Source: Pseudomonas fluvialis (GTDB lineage: Bacteria > Pseudomonadota > Gammaproteobacteria > Pseudomonadales > Pseudomonadaceae). Taken from it: a stretch of DNA of 64,000 nt. The stretch covers positions 429,865-493,864 of the forward strand of contig NZ_JACHLL010000002.1 in NCBI RefSeq assembly GCF_014207935.1, given 5' to 3'. The notes below the pieces were generated by a model that saw nothing but the letters and a program-made list of their open reading frames with translations, had not been told where the DNA came from and did not search any database. Below, one piece after another: positions 9,464 to 17,032 of this stretch. The position numbers and the translations under genes were made by a program. Within the stretch, counting starts at the first letter, position 1; the number at the start of each line of letters is the position of its first letter.

Positions 9464-9486
9464 AAAAACTGCAGGACGCAGTTTTT
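9464..9486. terminator. Terminator-like hairpin in the ybaK/glpR divergent region
   Basis: AAAAACTGC and GCAGTTTTT pair around a five-base loop (aggac). A 9-bp stem flanked by A and T runs looks like a bidirectional intrinsic terminator, yet it stands between two divergent starts where no gene ends. It may be left from a gene lost or moved here. Confidence 0.5.
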
Positions 9487-9589
9487 CACGCCAGACAACG
9501 ACAGCTCGCTGGATGGCAGCCATGCCTGGCAAGCCATAAAAACTCCCCCAGGCAGCCTGTATACTCCCGCCATCTCAAGGAGTGCCCGC

Positions 9590-10348
9590 ATGACCCTAGC
9601 GCCGCGCCAACAGCAGTTGCTCGACCGCATCCATGAAACCGGCTACGCCAGTATCGATGAGTTGGCCCAGGCCTTTGCCGTCACCCCGCAGACCATCCGC
9701 CGCGACATCAACCAGCTGGCCGAACTCGGCCTGGTGCGGCGCACCCACGGTGGCGCGGCGAGCGAAGGCAGCAGCACGCGCAACACCGCTTACAGCATGC
9801 GCGCCGAGCAGATGCGCGAGGAGAAACAGCGCATCGCCGAAGCGGTGGCGGCGGCCATTCCCGACCACGCCTCGCTGTTCATCAATATCGGCACCACCAC
9901 CGAAGCCATCGCCCGCGCCCTGCTCAACCACCGCGGCCTCAAGGTGATTACCAACAACCTGCACGTGGCCGCCACCCTGGCCGGCAAGGATGACTTCGAG
10001 GTGCTGGTGGCTGGTGGCATGGTGCGCAGCGACGGCGGCGTGGTCGGCCAGGCGGCCGTGGATTTCATCCAGCAGTTCAAGGTCGACTTCGCCCTGGTCG
10101 GCATCAGCGGCATCGACGAGGACGGCAGCCTGCTCGACTTCGACTTCCAGGAAGTGCGCGTGTCGCAGACCATCATCGACAACGCCCGCCAGGTGTTTCT
10201 CGCCGTCGACTCCAGCAAGTTCGGTCGCAACGCCGTGGTGCGTCTGGGCTCGCTGAGCCTGGTCGACCGCGTGTTCACCGATCATGCCCCGCCGGCGGCC
10301 ATCGCCCAGCAGCTGCAGCAGCAGAAGATCCGTCTCGATATCGTCTGA
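9590..10348 (+). CDS. glpR: DeoR-family repressor of glycerol metabolism
   Basis: A 252-residue DNA-binding repressor that releases operators on binding sn-glycerol 3-phosphate. The N-terminal DeoR winged helix (residues about 5-55) has the recognition helix [12 protein letters not shown], and the sugar-phosphate sensor domain follows with [27 protein letters not shown] and the SSKFGRNA loop. The ATG at 9590 has AAGGAG seven bases upstream. Its own stop codon is the edge of a 168-bp inverted-repeat element, and glpD follows 314 bases on. Candidate binding sites lie upstream of both glpD and ybaK-glpK. Confidence 0.95.
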   Translation: MTLAPRQQQLLDRIHETGYASIDELAQAFAVTPQTIRRDINQLAELGLVRRTHGGAASEGSSTRNTAYSMRAEQMREEKQRIAEAVAAAIPDHASLFINIGTTTEAIARALLNHRGLKVITNNLHVAATLAGKDDFEVLVAGGMVRSDGGVVGQAAVDFIQQFKVDFALVGISGIDEDGSLLDFDFQEVRVSQTIIDNARQVFLAVDSSKFGRNAVVRLGSLSLVDRVFTDHAPPAAIAQQLQQQKIRLDIV

Positions 10349-10515
10349 GAACCTGTTCAAAGTCTGCTGCGCGTCGCCCAGGCTGCGTTGCAACGCAGTA
10401 ACAGCCGCAGGCTGGTCAATCGCGCTCAGAATGCTCATTTACCGCTCGTAAACTGCGCTTCTTCGCCCAATTTCGCCTTGCCTGGCTCTAGCTCGCGAGA
10501 CTTTGAACAGGTTCT
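10348..10515. repeat. MITE-like intergenic repeat with 18-bp perfect terminal inverted repeats
   Basis: The 168-bp segment is bounded by AGAACCTGTTCAAAGTCT (10348-10365) and its exact reverse complement (10498-10515). Inside is a 16-bp perfect palindrome CTGCGTTGCAACGCAG at 10383-10398. No ORF in it looks real. The last base of the glpR stop codon is the first base of the element. This is the layout of a small non-autonomous repeat such as those scattered between genes in Pseudomonas; no second copy is present in this window. Confidence 0.8.
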
Positions 10516-10588
10516 GACGCCACCCTTCCCCCTCCAACCGAAAATCCGACCAGATGACTGGTCAGACGGCGCAGCTTCGCCTAGACTA

Positions 10589-10650
10589 TTTTCGAAAGTG
10601 AACATTAAAGTTCGATTTCGATAAGCTATTTCGAAAATCGATTTCGAAAC
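10589..10650. promoter_or_regulatory. Cluster of GlpR-type operators upstream of glpD
   Basis: Three to four tandem TTCG-N4-(C/T)GA sites: TTTTCG-aaag-TGAACAT (10589-10605), AAGTTCG-attt-CGATAAG (10608-10625), TATTTCG-aaaa-TCGATTT (10627-10644), and a further TTTCGAAACGA at 10642-10652. The array ends 11 bases before the glpD start, so bound repressor would block the promoter and ribosome site. Confidence 0.65.
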
Positions 10651-10662
10651 GAGGACTCCGCC

Positions 10663-12201
10663 ATGCACAGCCAGACCACCCTCAACGCCCCTCTGGGCGA
10701 AATCTATGACCTGGCGGTGATCGGCGGTGGCATCAATGGTGTGGGCATCGCGGCCGATGCCGCCGGACGTGGCCTGTCGGTGTTTCTTTGCGAAAAGGAC
10801 GACCTGGCGCAACACACCTCCTCGGCCAGCAGCAAACTGATCCACGGCGGCCTGCGCTACCTGGAGCACTACGAGTTCCGCCTGGTGCGCGAAGCCCTGG
10901 CCGAGCGCGAAGTGCTGCTGGCCAAGGCCCCGCACATCGTCAAACCACTGCGTTTCATCCTGCCGCACCGCCCGCACCTGCGCCCGGCCTGGATGATCCG
11001 CGCCGGCCTGTTCCTCTACGATCACCTGGGCAAGCGCGAGAAGCTGCCAGGCTCGCGCGGCGTGCGCTTCGGCGCCGACAGCCCTCTCAAGAGCGAGATC
11101 AACCGCGGCTTCGAATACTCCGACTGCTGGGTCGACGATGCCCGTCTGGTGGTACTCAACGCCATGAGCGCCCGCGAGCATGGCGCGCACATCCACACCC
11201 GCACCCGCTGCGTCAGCGCCCGGCGCAGCAAGGGCCTGTGGCACATTCATCTGGAGCGGGCCGATGGCAGCCTGCTGTCGATCCGTGCCCGCGCACTGGT
11301 CAATGCCGCCGGCCCCTGGGTGGCACGCTTCATCCGTGAGGACCTCAAGCAAAGCTCGCCCTATGGCATCCGCCTGATCCAGGGCAGCCACATCATCGTG
11401 CCGCGCCTGTTCGAGGGTGAGCAGGCGTTCATCCTGCAGAACGAGGACGGCCGCATTGTTTTCGCCATTCCCTACCTGGAGCGTTTCACCCTGATCGGCA
11501 CCACCGACCGCGAATACCAGGGCAACCCGGCCGAGGTGAAGATCAGCGACGAGGAAATCGACTACCTGCTGGCGATCAGCAACGCTCACTTTCGCCAGCA
11601 ACTGCAACGCAGCGACATCCTGCATACCTACGCCGGCGTGCGCCCGCTGTGCGACGACGAATCCGACGAACCCTCGGCCATCACCCGCGACTACACCCTG
11701 GCGCTCGCCGCCAATGCCGGGGAAGCCCCGCTGCTGTCGGTGTTCGGCGGCAAACTGACGACCTACCGCAAACTGGCCGAAGCGGCACTGGCCCAACTGG
11801 CGCCCTTCTTCCCCGGCATGCGCGACAGCTGGACGGCCAGCGCTCCGCTGCCGGGCGGCGAACAGATGACATCAGTGCAGGCACTGGCCGACAGCCTCTG
11901 CCAGGCCTACAGCTGGCTGCCCGAAAGCCTCGCGCGGCGCTGGAGCACCTGCTACGGCAGCCGTGTCGAGCGGCTGCTGGCAGGCGTCCGCCACCTCAGT
12001 GATCTGGGTGAGCACTTGGGCGGCGGCCTGTATGCCCGCGAAGTCGATTACCTCTGTCAGGAGGAATGGGCACAGAGCGCCGAAGACATCCTCTGGCGCC
12101 GCAGCAAACTCGGCCTGTTCCTCACCCCGGCTCAGCAAGGCCAGGTGACCGCCTACCTGCAGCAGCACCCACACAGCCCCCAGGACGCCCACGCGGCCTG
12201 A
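10663..12201 (+). CDS. glpD: Aerobic glycerol-3-phosphate dehydrogenase
   Basis: FAD enzyme on the inner membrane that oxidises sn-glycerol 3-phosphate to dihydroxyacetone phosphate and passes electrons to quinone. It has 512 residues, the usual length. The FAD Rossmann motif GGGINGVGIA is at 21-30, the dinucleotide acid in FLCEKDD, and family stretches ASSKLIHGGLRYLEHYEFRL (split over 815-870 of the gene region), FAIPYLERFTLIGTTDREY and the C-terminal GGKLTTYR follow. The ATG at 10663 has a GAGGA ten bases upstream. A strong terminator follows. Expression is probably set by GlpR through the operators at 10589-10650. Confidence 0.97.
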   Translation: MHSQTTLNAPLGEIYDLAVIGGGINGVGIAADAAGRGLSVFLCEKDDLAQHTSSASSKLIHGGLRYLEHYEFRLVREALAEREVLLAKAPHIVKPLRFILPHRPHLRPAWMIRAGLFLYDHLGKREKLPGSRGVRFGADSPLKSEINRGFEYSDCWVDDARLVVLNAMSAREHGAHIHTRTRCVSARRSKGLWHIHLERADGSLLSIRARALVNAAGPWVARFIREDLKQSSPYGIRLIQGSHIIVPRLFEGEQAFILQNEDGRIVFAIPYLERFTLIGTTDREYQGNPAEVKISDEEIDYLLAISNAHFRQQLQRSDILHTYAGVRPLCDDESDEPSAITRDYTLALAANAGEAPLLSVFGGKLTTYRKLAEAALAQLAPFFPGMRDSWTASAPLPGGEQMTSVQALADSLCQAYSWLPESLARRWSTCYGSRVERLLAGVRHLSDLGEHLGGGLYAREVDYLCQEEWAQSAEDILWRRSKLGLFLTPAQQGQVTAYLQQHPHSPQDAHAA

Positions 12202-12226
12202 CAGCGCACCCGAGCAAGTCCCCTTC

Positions 12227-12251
12227 AGCCCCGCCCGAGCGGGGCTTTTTT
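12227..12251 (+). terminator. Intrinsic terminator of glpD
   Basis: AGCCCCGC pairs with GCGGGGCT around loop CCGA, followed by TTTTTTCT. A textbook rho-independent terminator 26 bases after the glpD stop. Confidence 0.9.
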
Positions 12252-12391
12252 CTATGAATTAAGCCCACTCGAAAGTTAGGCACGATGAGATTGAGCCAAC
12301 GCTGTGATCGGGTAGGATTGGCGGCCTCATGAATAAGTCGCCCTACAAGGGCACAGCCATCATCCACCTTCAGGCCCGACAAGGAGCGTTC

Positions 12392-15127
12392 ATGGCCCTC
12401 TCCCGCTTTAGCAAGTCGCTACTCAGCTTAGCCATCATGGCCAGCCAGCCGCTTTCGGCCGCCACACTGGAGCTCAGCGGCCCCTCATTGACCACATCCG
12501 TTCCCGATTACCCCGAGGAACTGGTGATAACCGGCTGGGCTTCTGGGACTGATACTGCCCTGACTCTTGATACCGTCCACTGGTGGTTAGGCCGCTCGAT
12601 CGGGAATATTCATAATCAAGCCAACCTGCTAAGCAACGCAGATGACTCGAGTGCACTACACCTATCCAACTCAGCATTACTGCAGTACATCTACATCAGT
12701 GACATAAAGAATGACGGCCAAATTATCAGCCAAGGGGCGCGCAGCACTGCACTGCATCTGGGGATGCCATTTATTGGCTGGCACCTGTTTTCCATGTCTG
12801 GTGAACTCACCAACAACGGGCTGATCAAAGCCAGCGGGGAGGAGTCGGCGGCAATTCGCCTGGAAAGCTTCCTGCTAGGCGATGCAAGGCTGATAAACAA
12901 CGAAGTCATCGAAGCCGAAGGCGACCAATCATCCGCACTCGAGTGTGGCTATGGCTGCTCCATCGAGAGCCTGGACAACAACGGCAGAATTCAGACAACA
13001 GGCACTGCCAGCCAGGCACTCGATTTCTCGCGAAGTGTTGTCTCCTCGTACCGTCTCAACAATCAGGGGCTAATCCTCGCCACCGGGGACGCTAGCCATG
13101 CCATCAGCACTATGGGCAATGGCGTACTGCTCAATGACTATAACGGCCTGATCAGAGCCGAAGGCGCAGGCAGCCAAGCCATCACCATTGAAACGTCCCG
13201 TTACCGTATCAGTGACCCGACCGGCAGCATCACCAACCACGGCCATATCGAGAGCGAAGGCAGCGAGAGCGCGGCCGTGGTCATCGACCATCCCGCGCTG
13301 GTCGGCGAGCTGCTCAACGAATTCGGCAGCATCACGGCCAGAGGCGATAACGCGACGGCCATCCGAGTCGGATCGGGCCACCCCATTGACGATGCTTCCA
13401 GCAGCGGCCTGGTCATCCGGAGTGAATGGGGGCTGACTCTGGCCGAGGGCAATGCCATAGAGGTCGGCGCCACTCCAGACAGTTACCTGGGCAGCTCACC
13501 CTGGGTGCGAATCCAGGCCAACAACAGCATGCTGCTCAGCCAGCAGGCGGCCATCCAGGGCGCCGGCAATGTCGATGTCGAGTTGACCCGCAGTTTGGTG
13601 CAGGGCGATCTGCTGGGATTGAACCTGCTGAGCATCGATGCAGGCACCCGGCTCGATAGCTCGCTGATAGAAGCGCGAGAGGTCAGCGTCGGACAGGCCG
13701 AACTGGGCTCCCCCCATACCCAGCTACGCGGCGACCTGACCCTGCTGACCTCCGGCACCCTGGACCTTTCGATTGCACCGGACACCGACAGTAATACGGC
13801 CCTGCTCGCCATCGACGGCCAGGCCGATTTCGCCGAAAACTCGCAAATCCGCCTAAAGCCGGTCAGCGAGGATTTCCGCTTTGGTGCACCACGCCAACTG
13901 ACCCTGGTGGAAGCAGACAGCATTCTTGACAGGGGCCTCAGCGTGGGCAGCCTCAGTCAGTTGCTACGCGTATACGGCTACAGCGTCAGCGGTGATCAGG
14001 TGCTGGCCACGGTCGGCGGCCTCTCCACCGCCGAGGCCACCGAGCAACTGCGCGGCCTGGGCGCGCCCGGCAATGTGCTGCCGGCCTATGGCGCCTTCTA
14101 TGGCGCGGTGCTCGGCCAATTGGACTCAAATGACCCGCTGTTCCAGCGTTTCACCGAAGGGAGTTCGCAACAGCTGCTGGGGCTCGCCTCCCAACTGACG
14201 CCCGACGCCAGTGGCGGGACTTTCCGTACGCATATCGGCAATCAGAATCTGCTGGCCGGCAGCCTTCAGCAGCGAGGCAGCCAGCTGCGCCAAGGGATGT
14301 CGTCGGGCGACGGTCTGAGCGAGACCGGCGCTTGGGTGACTCTGCTCGACAGCGATGCCGACCAGAGCAGCCGTGGCGGCGTGAGCGGCTACGATGCCGA
14401 CAGCCAGGGCATCCTGGTCGGCGCCGACGGCAAGCTGAACGAGCAAGCCACCCTGGGCCTGGCCTACAGCTATCTGGACAGCGACATCCACGGCGCCAGC
14501 AGCAAGACCGAGAGCGACGCCCACAGCCTCAGCCTCTACGGCAGCTGGGAGCAGCTGGCCTGGTTCGTCGACGGCAACCTCAGCCTGGGCCTGGCCGACA
14601 ACGACTCCACCCGCCATGTCGCAAGCACCCGCGCCGAGGGCGACTACGACAGCCAGCTGTACGGCGCCGCGCTGATCGGTGGCTATCGCTACCCGCTGCA
14701 ACCGAACCTGGAACTGGAGCCGCGCCTGGGCGCGCGCTACAACCGCATCGACAGCGACAGCTACCGCGAGCACGGTTCATCCGCCGCACTGGCCGTGGAT
14801 GACCAGCGTTTCGAGGCGGGCGAGTTGGGCGCCGGCATCCGCCTGGCCGGCCTGCTGCCTCTGGGCGAAGGCCAGCTCAAGCCACAGCTGACGCTGATGG
14901 CCTGGCACGACCTGATCGCCGACCAGGGCAGTCAGAGCAGCAGTTTCCTGGTCGGTGGCAGTCCCTTCATCACCAGCGGCAGCGAACCGACCCGCGACAG
15001 CTACGAGGCGCGCCTGGGCGTCGACTACGAGCTGGGCGCGGTGACCCTTGGACTGGGCTATGACTACCTGGGCAAGGCCGACTTCTCGTCGGACACCCTC
15101 AGCGCGAAGCTGCGTTACGACTTCTGA
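12392..15127 (+). CDS. Type Va autotransporter with beta-solenoid passenger
   Basis: A 911-residue self-secreting surface protein. Residues 1-24 are a signal peptide (MALSRFSKSLLSLAIMASQP, cleavage near SAA). Residues about 30-560 are the passenger, made of degenerate repeats of the form N-x-G-x-I-x-A-x-G-x-x-S-x-A-I (for instance NNGLIKASGEESAAIRL, NHGHIESEGSESAAVVI), which predicts a beta-helix. Residues about 645-911 are the autotransporter barrel, starting GAWVTLLDSD and ending LRYDF. No protease or lipase catalytic motif is seen in the passenger. The start at 12392 has AAGGAG upstream; an in-frame ATG 63 bases earlier lacks one. The 5' half of the passenger is clearly richer in A+T than its neighbours. 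Confidence 0.88.
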   Translation: MALSRFSKSLLSLAIMASQPLSAATLELSGPSLTTSVPDYPEELVITGWASGTDTALTLDTVHWWLGRSIGNIHNQANLLSNADDSSALHLSNSALLQYIYISDIKNDGQIISQGARSTALHLGMPFIGWHLFSMSGELTNNGLIKASGEESAAIRLESFLLGDARLINNEVIEAEGDQSSALECGYGCSIESLDNNGRIQTTGTASQALDFSRSVVSSYRLNNQGLILATGDASHAISTMGNGVLLNDYNGLIRAEGAGSQAITIETSRYRISDPTGSITNHGHIESEGSESAAVVIDHPALVGELLNEFGSITARGDNATAIRVGSGHPIDDASSSGLVIRSEWGLTLAEGNAIEVGATPDSYLGSSPWVRIQANNSMLLSQQAAIQGAGNVDVELTRSLVQGDLLGLNLLSIDAGTRLDSSLIEAREVSVGQAELGSPHTQLRGDLTLLTSGTLDLSIAPDTDSNTALLAIDGQADFAENSQIRLKPVSEDFRFGAPRQLTLVEADSILDRGLSVGSLSQLLRVYGYSVSGDQVLATVGGLSTAEATEQLRGLGAPGNVLPAYGAFYGAVLGQLDSNDPLFQRFTEGSSQQLLGLASQLTPDASGGTFRTHIGNQNLLAGSLQQRGSQLRQGMSSGDGLSETGAWVTLLDSDADQSSRGGVSGYDADSQGILVGADGKLNEQATLGLAYSYLDSDIHGASSKTESDAHSLSLYGSWEQLAWFVDGNLSLGLADNDSTRHVASTRAEGDYDSQLYGAALIGGYRYPLQPNLELEPRLGARYNRIDSDSYREHGSSAALAVDDQRFEAGELGAGIRLAGLLPLGEGQLKPQLTLMAWHDLIADQGSQSSSFLVGGSPFITSGSEPTRDSYEARLGVDYELGAVTLGLGYDYLGKADFSSDTLSAKLRYDF

Positions 15128-15944
15128 CCGCCGCCGGCCCCGGCCCGGCCCACTGACCTGGGCCCTGGCCGGGTTGCTTAGCGGCTGTCAGCAGCTCCCC
15201 TCCCCGCCCGACGACGCCCGGCATGTAGCCGTGACGCTGCAGGCCGGCGACTTCGACTTGCAGGCCCTGCTGCCGCGTCAGTCTGTGAGTGGCACATTGA
15301 GGGTCTATCTGGAAGGCGACGGCCGCGCCTGGATACTCCGCGACCGCCCCAGCCAGAACCCGACCCCACGCAACTCCATGGTGCTCGATCTTGTTCGAGA
15401 CGACCCTCGGCCCAGCGTCTATCTGGCTCGCCCCTGTCAGTACCTTGCAAGCCACGACTGCAAGCCCCACTGGTGGACCCATGACCGCTTCGCCCAGACG
15501 ATTGTCGACAGCCAGTCCGCCGCGCTCGATAAGATCAAAGCTCGGTTGGGCAATCATGATTTCGAACTGGTCGGTTACTCGGGTGGCGCCACCATGGCCC
15601 TGCTGCTGGCCGAACAGCGAATGGATGTGCGTGTAGTACAGAGCCTGGCTGGAAACCTGGACCCACAGATGTGGGCAACCTCGCAGGGTTTGAGTGCGCT
15701 GGGATCACCAACCTCGCCTCCCCTGGCCAGCCCGCGCATTCGCCAATTGCCTCAGCGTCACCTGATCGGCAAGGACGATCGCACCATCACACCAACACTC
15801 AGCCTTGAAGCTCTGCGCAAAACCGATCTTGCACAGTGCAGAGAGTTCCACCTGCTGCCGGGTGTAAATCATCATCTAGGCTGGCAACGAGCCTGGCAGG
15901 CATTTCGTGACAAACCAATTTACTGCCCTAGGTTGCCTGACTAG
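15060..15944 (+). CDS. Alpha/beta-hydrolase lipoprotein
   Basis: Residues after the lipobox LLSGC form an alpha/beta hydrolase: LRVYLEGDGRAW (oxyanion region), LVGYSGGATMALLLA with nucleophile Ser in GYSGG, the acid probably in GKDDRT, and LLPGVNHHLGW carrying the catalytic-type His. It would be anchored in the envelope by an acylated Cys. The start is uncertain: the only ATG in frame (15060) lies inside the autotransporter gene and gives an unusually long, Arg-rich 40-residue leader; a CTG near 15154 would give a normal lipoprotein signal. The coding region itself is clear. Its 3' end overlaps the MoxR-type gene by four bases. Confidence 0.78.
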   Translation: MTTWARPTSRRTPSARSCVTTSDRRRPRPGPLTWALAGLLSGCQQLPSPPDDARHVAVTLQAGDFDLQALLPRQSVSGTLRVYLEGDGRAWILRDRPSQNPTPRNSMVLDLVRDDPRPSVYLARPCQYLASHDCKPHWWTHDRFAQTIVDSQSAALDKIKARLGNHDFELVGYSGGATMALLLAEQRMDVRVVQSLAGNLDPQMWATSQGLSALGSPTSPPLASPRIRQLPQRHLIGKDDRTITPTLSLEALRKTDLAQCREFHLLPGVNHHLGWQRAWQAFRDKPIYCPRLPD

Positions 15945-17032
15945 AGCAGATGCCGCTGGGCATACACCTGCTGCCACTTGGCATCCTGGCGCTGGCTGAT
16001 CTCGCTGTCGAAGTAGTACTTCAGGCGGCGGCGGTCTTCGGGCTTGTCCTTCAGCGCGGTGCCGATGATGAAGTGCACCAGGTCCTCGGCGCGCATCTGG
16101 TCGTTGCTGTAGTAGTGGGCATGCACGCACATGGCGTGCGCCACGTGGATGGCCTCGGCGGTGGACAGCGCCGCGCCGGCCATGCGGTGGGTGCTGCGTC
16201 CGTCCAGGCTCTGACCGCTGCGCAGCTCGTGGAACAGGGTCACCAGCACCTCAATAATGTCGGCGTCGGGCTCGATATTAAGGCCCAGATTGCTGTTCAA
16301 CTGGCGCAGCTCGGTCTGCACCACGCCGATTTCATCCTCGATACGCGCAATCGGGCGGATGGTTTCGAAGCTCAGCCGGCGCTTGAGCGCCGCACTCATG
16401 CTGTGGATGCCTTCGTCGACGTTGTTGCTGGTGGCGATCAGGTTGAAGCCCGGCCGTGCATAGAGGATGCCGTGCTCGCCGGCCAGCTCGGGGATCAGGA
16501 TGATGCGTTCGGACAGCACCGCCAGCAGCGAATCCTGCAGTGACAGCGGGCAGCGCGTCAGCTCCTCGAAGCGCAGCAGCTGGCCGGTCTGCATCGCCCG
16601 GTACAAGGGCCCCGGCACCAGTGCCTCGGGACAGGGGCCATGCTGCGCCAGCACACCGGGATTCCAGCTGTAGAGCATCTGCTGCAGGCTGGAGATGGCG
16701 TTGCCCTGAATGGTCAGGGTCGAGTTGCCGCAGATGGCCGCCGCCAGCAATTCCGACAGCCAGGACTTGGCCGTGCCCGGTTCGCCGGTCAGCAGGCAGC
16801 TGCGGTTGGCGCACAGGGAAATGATGGTGCGGCGCAGCTGGCCGCTTTCGCCAACGAACTTGCGCGCAATACCCAGCTCCGGCGCACCATCGATAAAACG
16901 CTCCACGGCAATTGGCGACAGACGCCAGCCCGGTGGCACCTCATGACTGTCGGTTTCGGCCAGGCGCCGCAGCTCCTCGGCAAAACGCACCTCGGCCGGA
17001 ACCCGCTGAACCTTCTTGCTTGACTCGCTCAT
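15941..17032 (-). CDS. MoxR/YehL-type AAA ATPase
   Basis: A 363-residue AAA+ ATPase. Walker A GEPGTAKS follows the strand SCLLTGEPG, the Walker B region is LLRFEELTR, sensor 1 is LIATSNN and a sensor-2-like arginine region lies in ALKRRLSFE. This is the MoxR-like group (E. coli YehL type) that usually works with a von Willebrand A protein to remodel or insert cofactors into partner proteins; no such partner is encoded nearby. Its ATG overlaps the TGA of the methyltransferase-GspE gene (ATGA, 17029-17032), so the two are translationally coupled and probably function together. Target unknown. Confidence 0.85.
   Translation of the reverse strand: MSESSKKVQRVPAEVRFAEELRRLAETDSHEVPPGWRLSPIAVERFIDGAPELGIARKFVGESGQLRRTIISLCANRSCLLTGEPGTAKSWLSELLAAAICGNSTLTIQGNAISSLQQMLYSWNPGVLAQHGPCPEALVPGPLYRAMQTGQLLRFEELTRCPLSLQDSLLAVLSERIILIPELAGEHGILYARPGFNLIATSNNVDEGIHSMSAALKRRLSFETIRPIARIEDEIGVVQTELRQLNSNLGLNIEPDADIIEVLVTLFHELRSGQSLDGRSTHRMAGAALSTAEAIHVAHAMCVHAHYYSNDQMRAEDLVHFIIGTALKDKPEDRRRLKYYFDSEISQRQDAKWQQVYAQRHLL

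Noticed and set aside
10435..11796. A 453-codon minus-strand frame opposite glpD and the repeat element
   Set aside because: It is antisense to glpD, with no domain or ribosome site. glpD itself is unambiguous.
15060..15250. A frameshift joining the autotransporter and the lipoprotein hydrolase into one protein
   Set aside because: The autotransporter ends in a normal barrel terminus (LRYDF) followed by a stop, and the hydrolase has its own lipobox, so these are two proteins.
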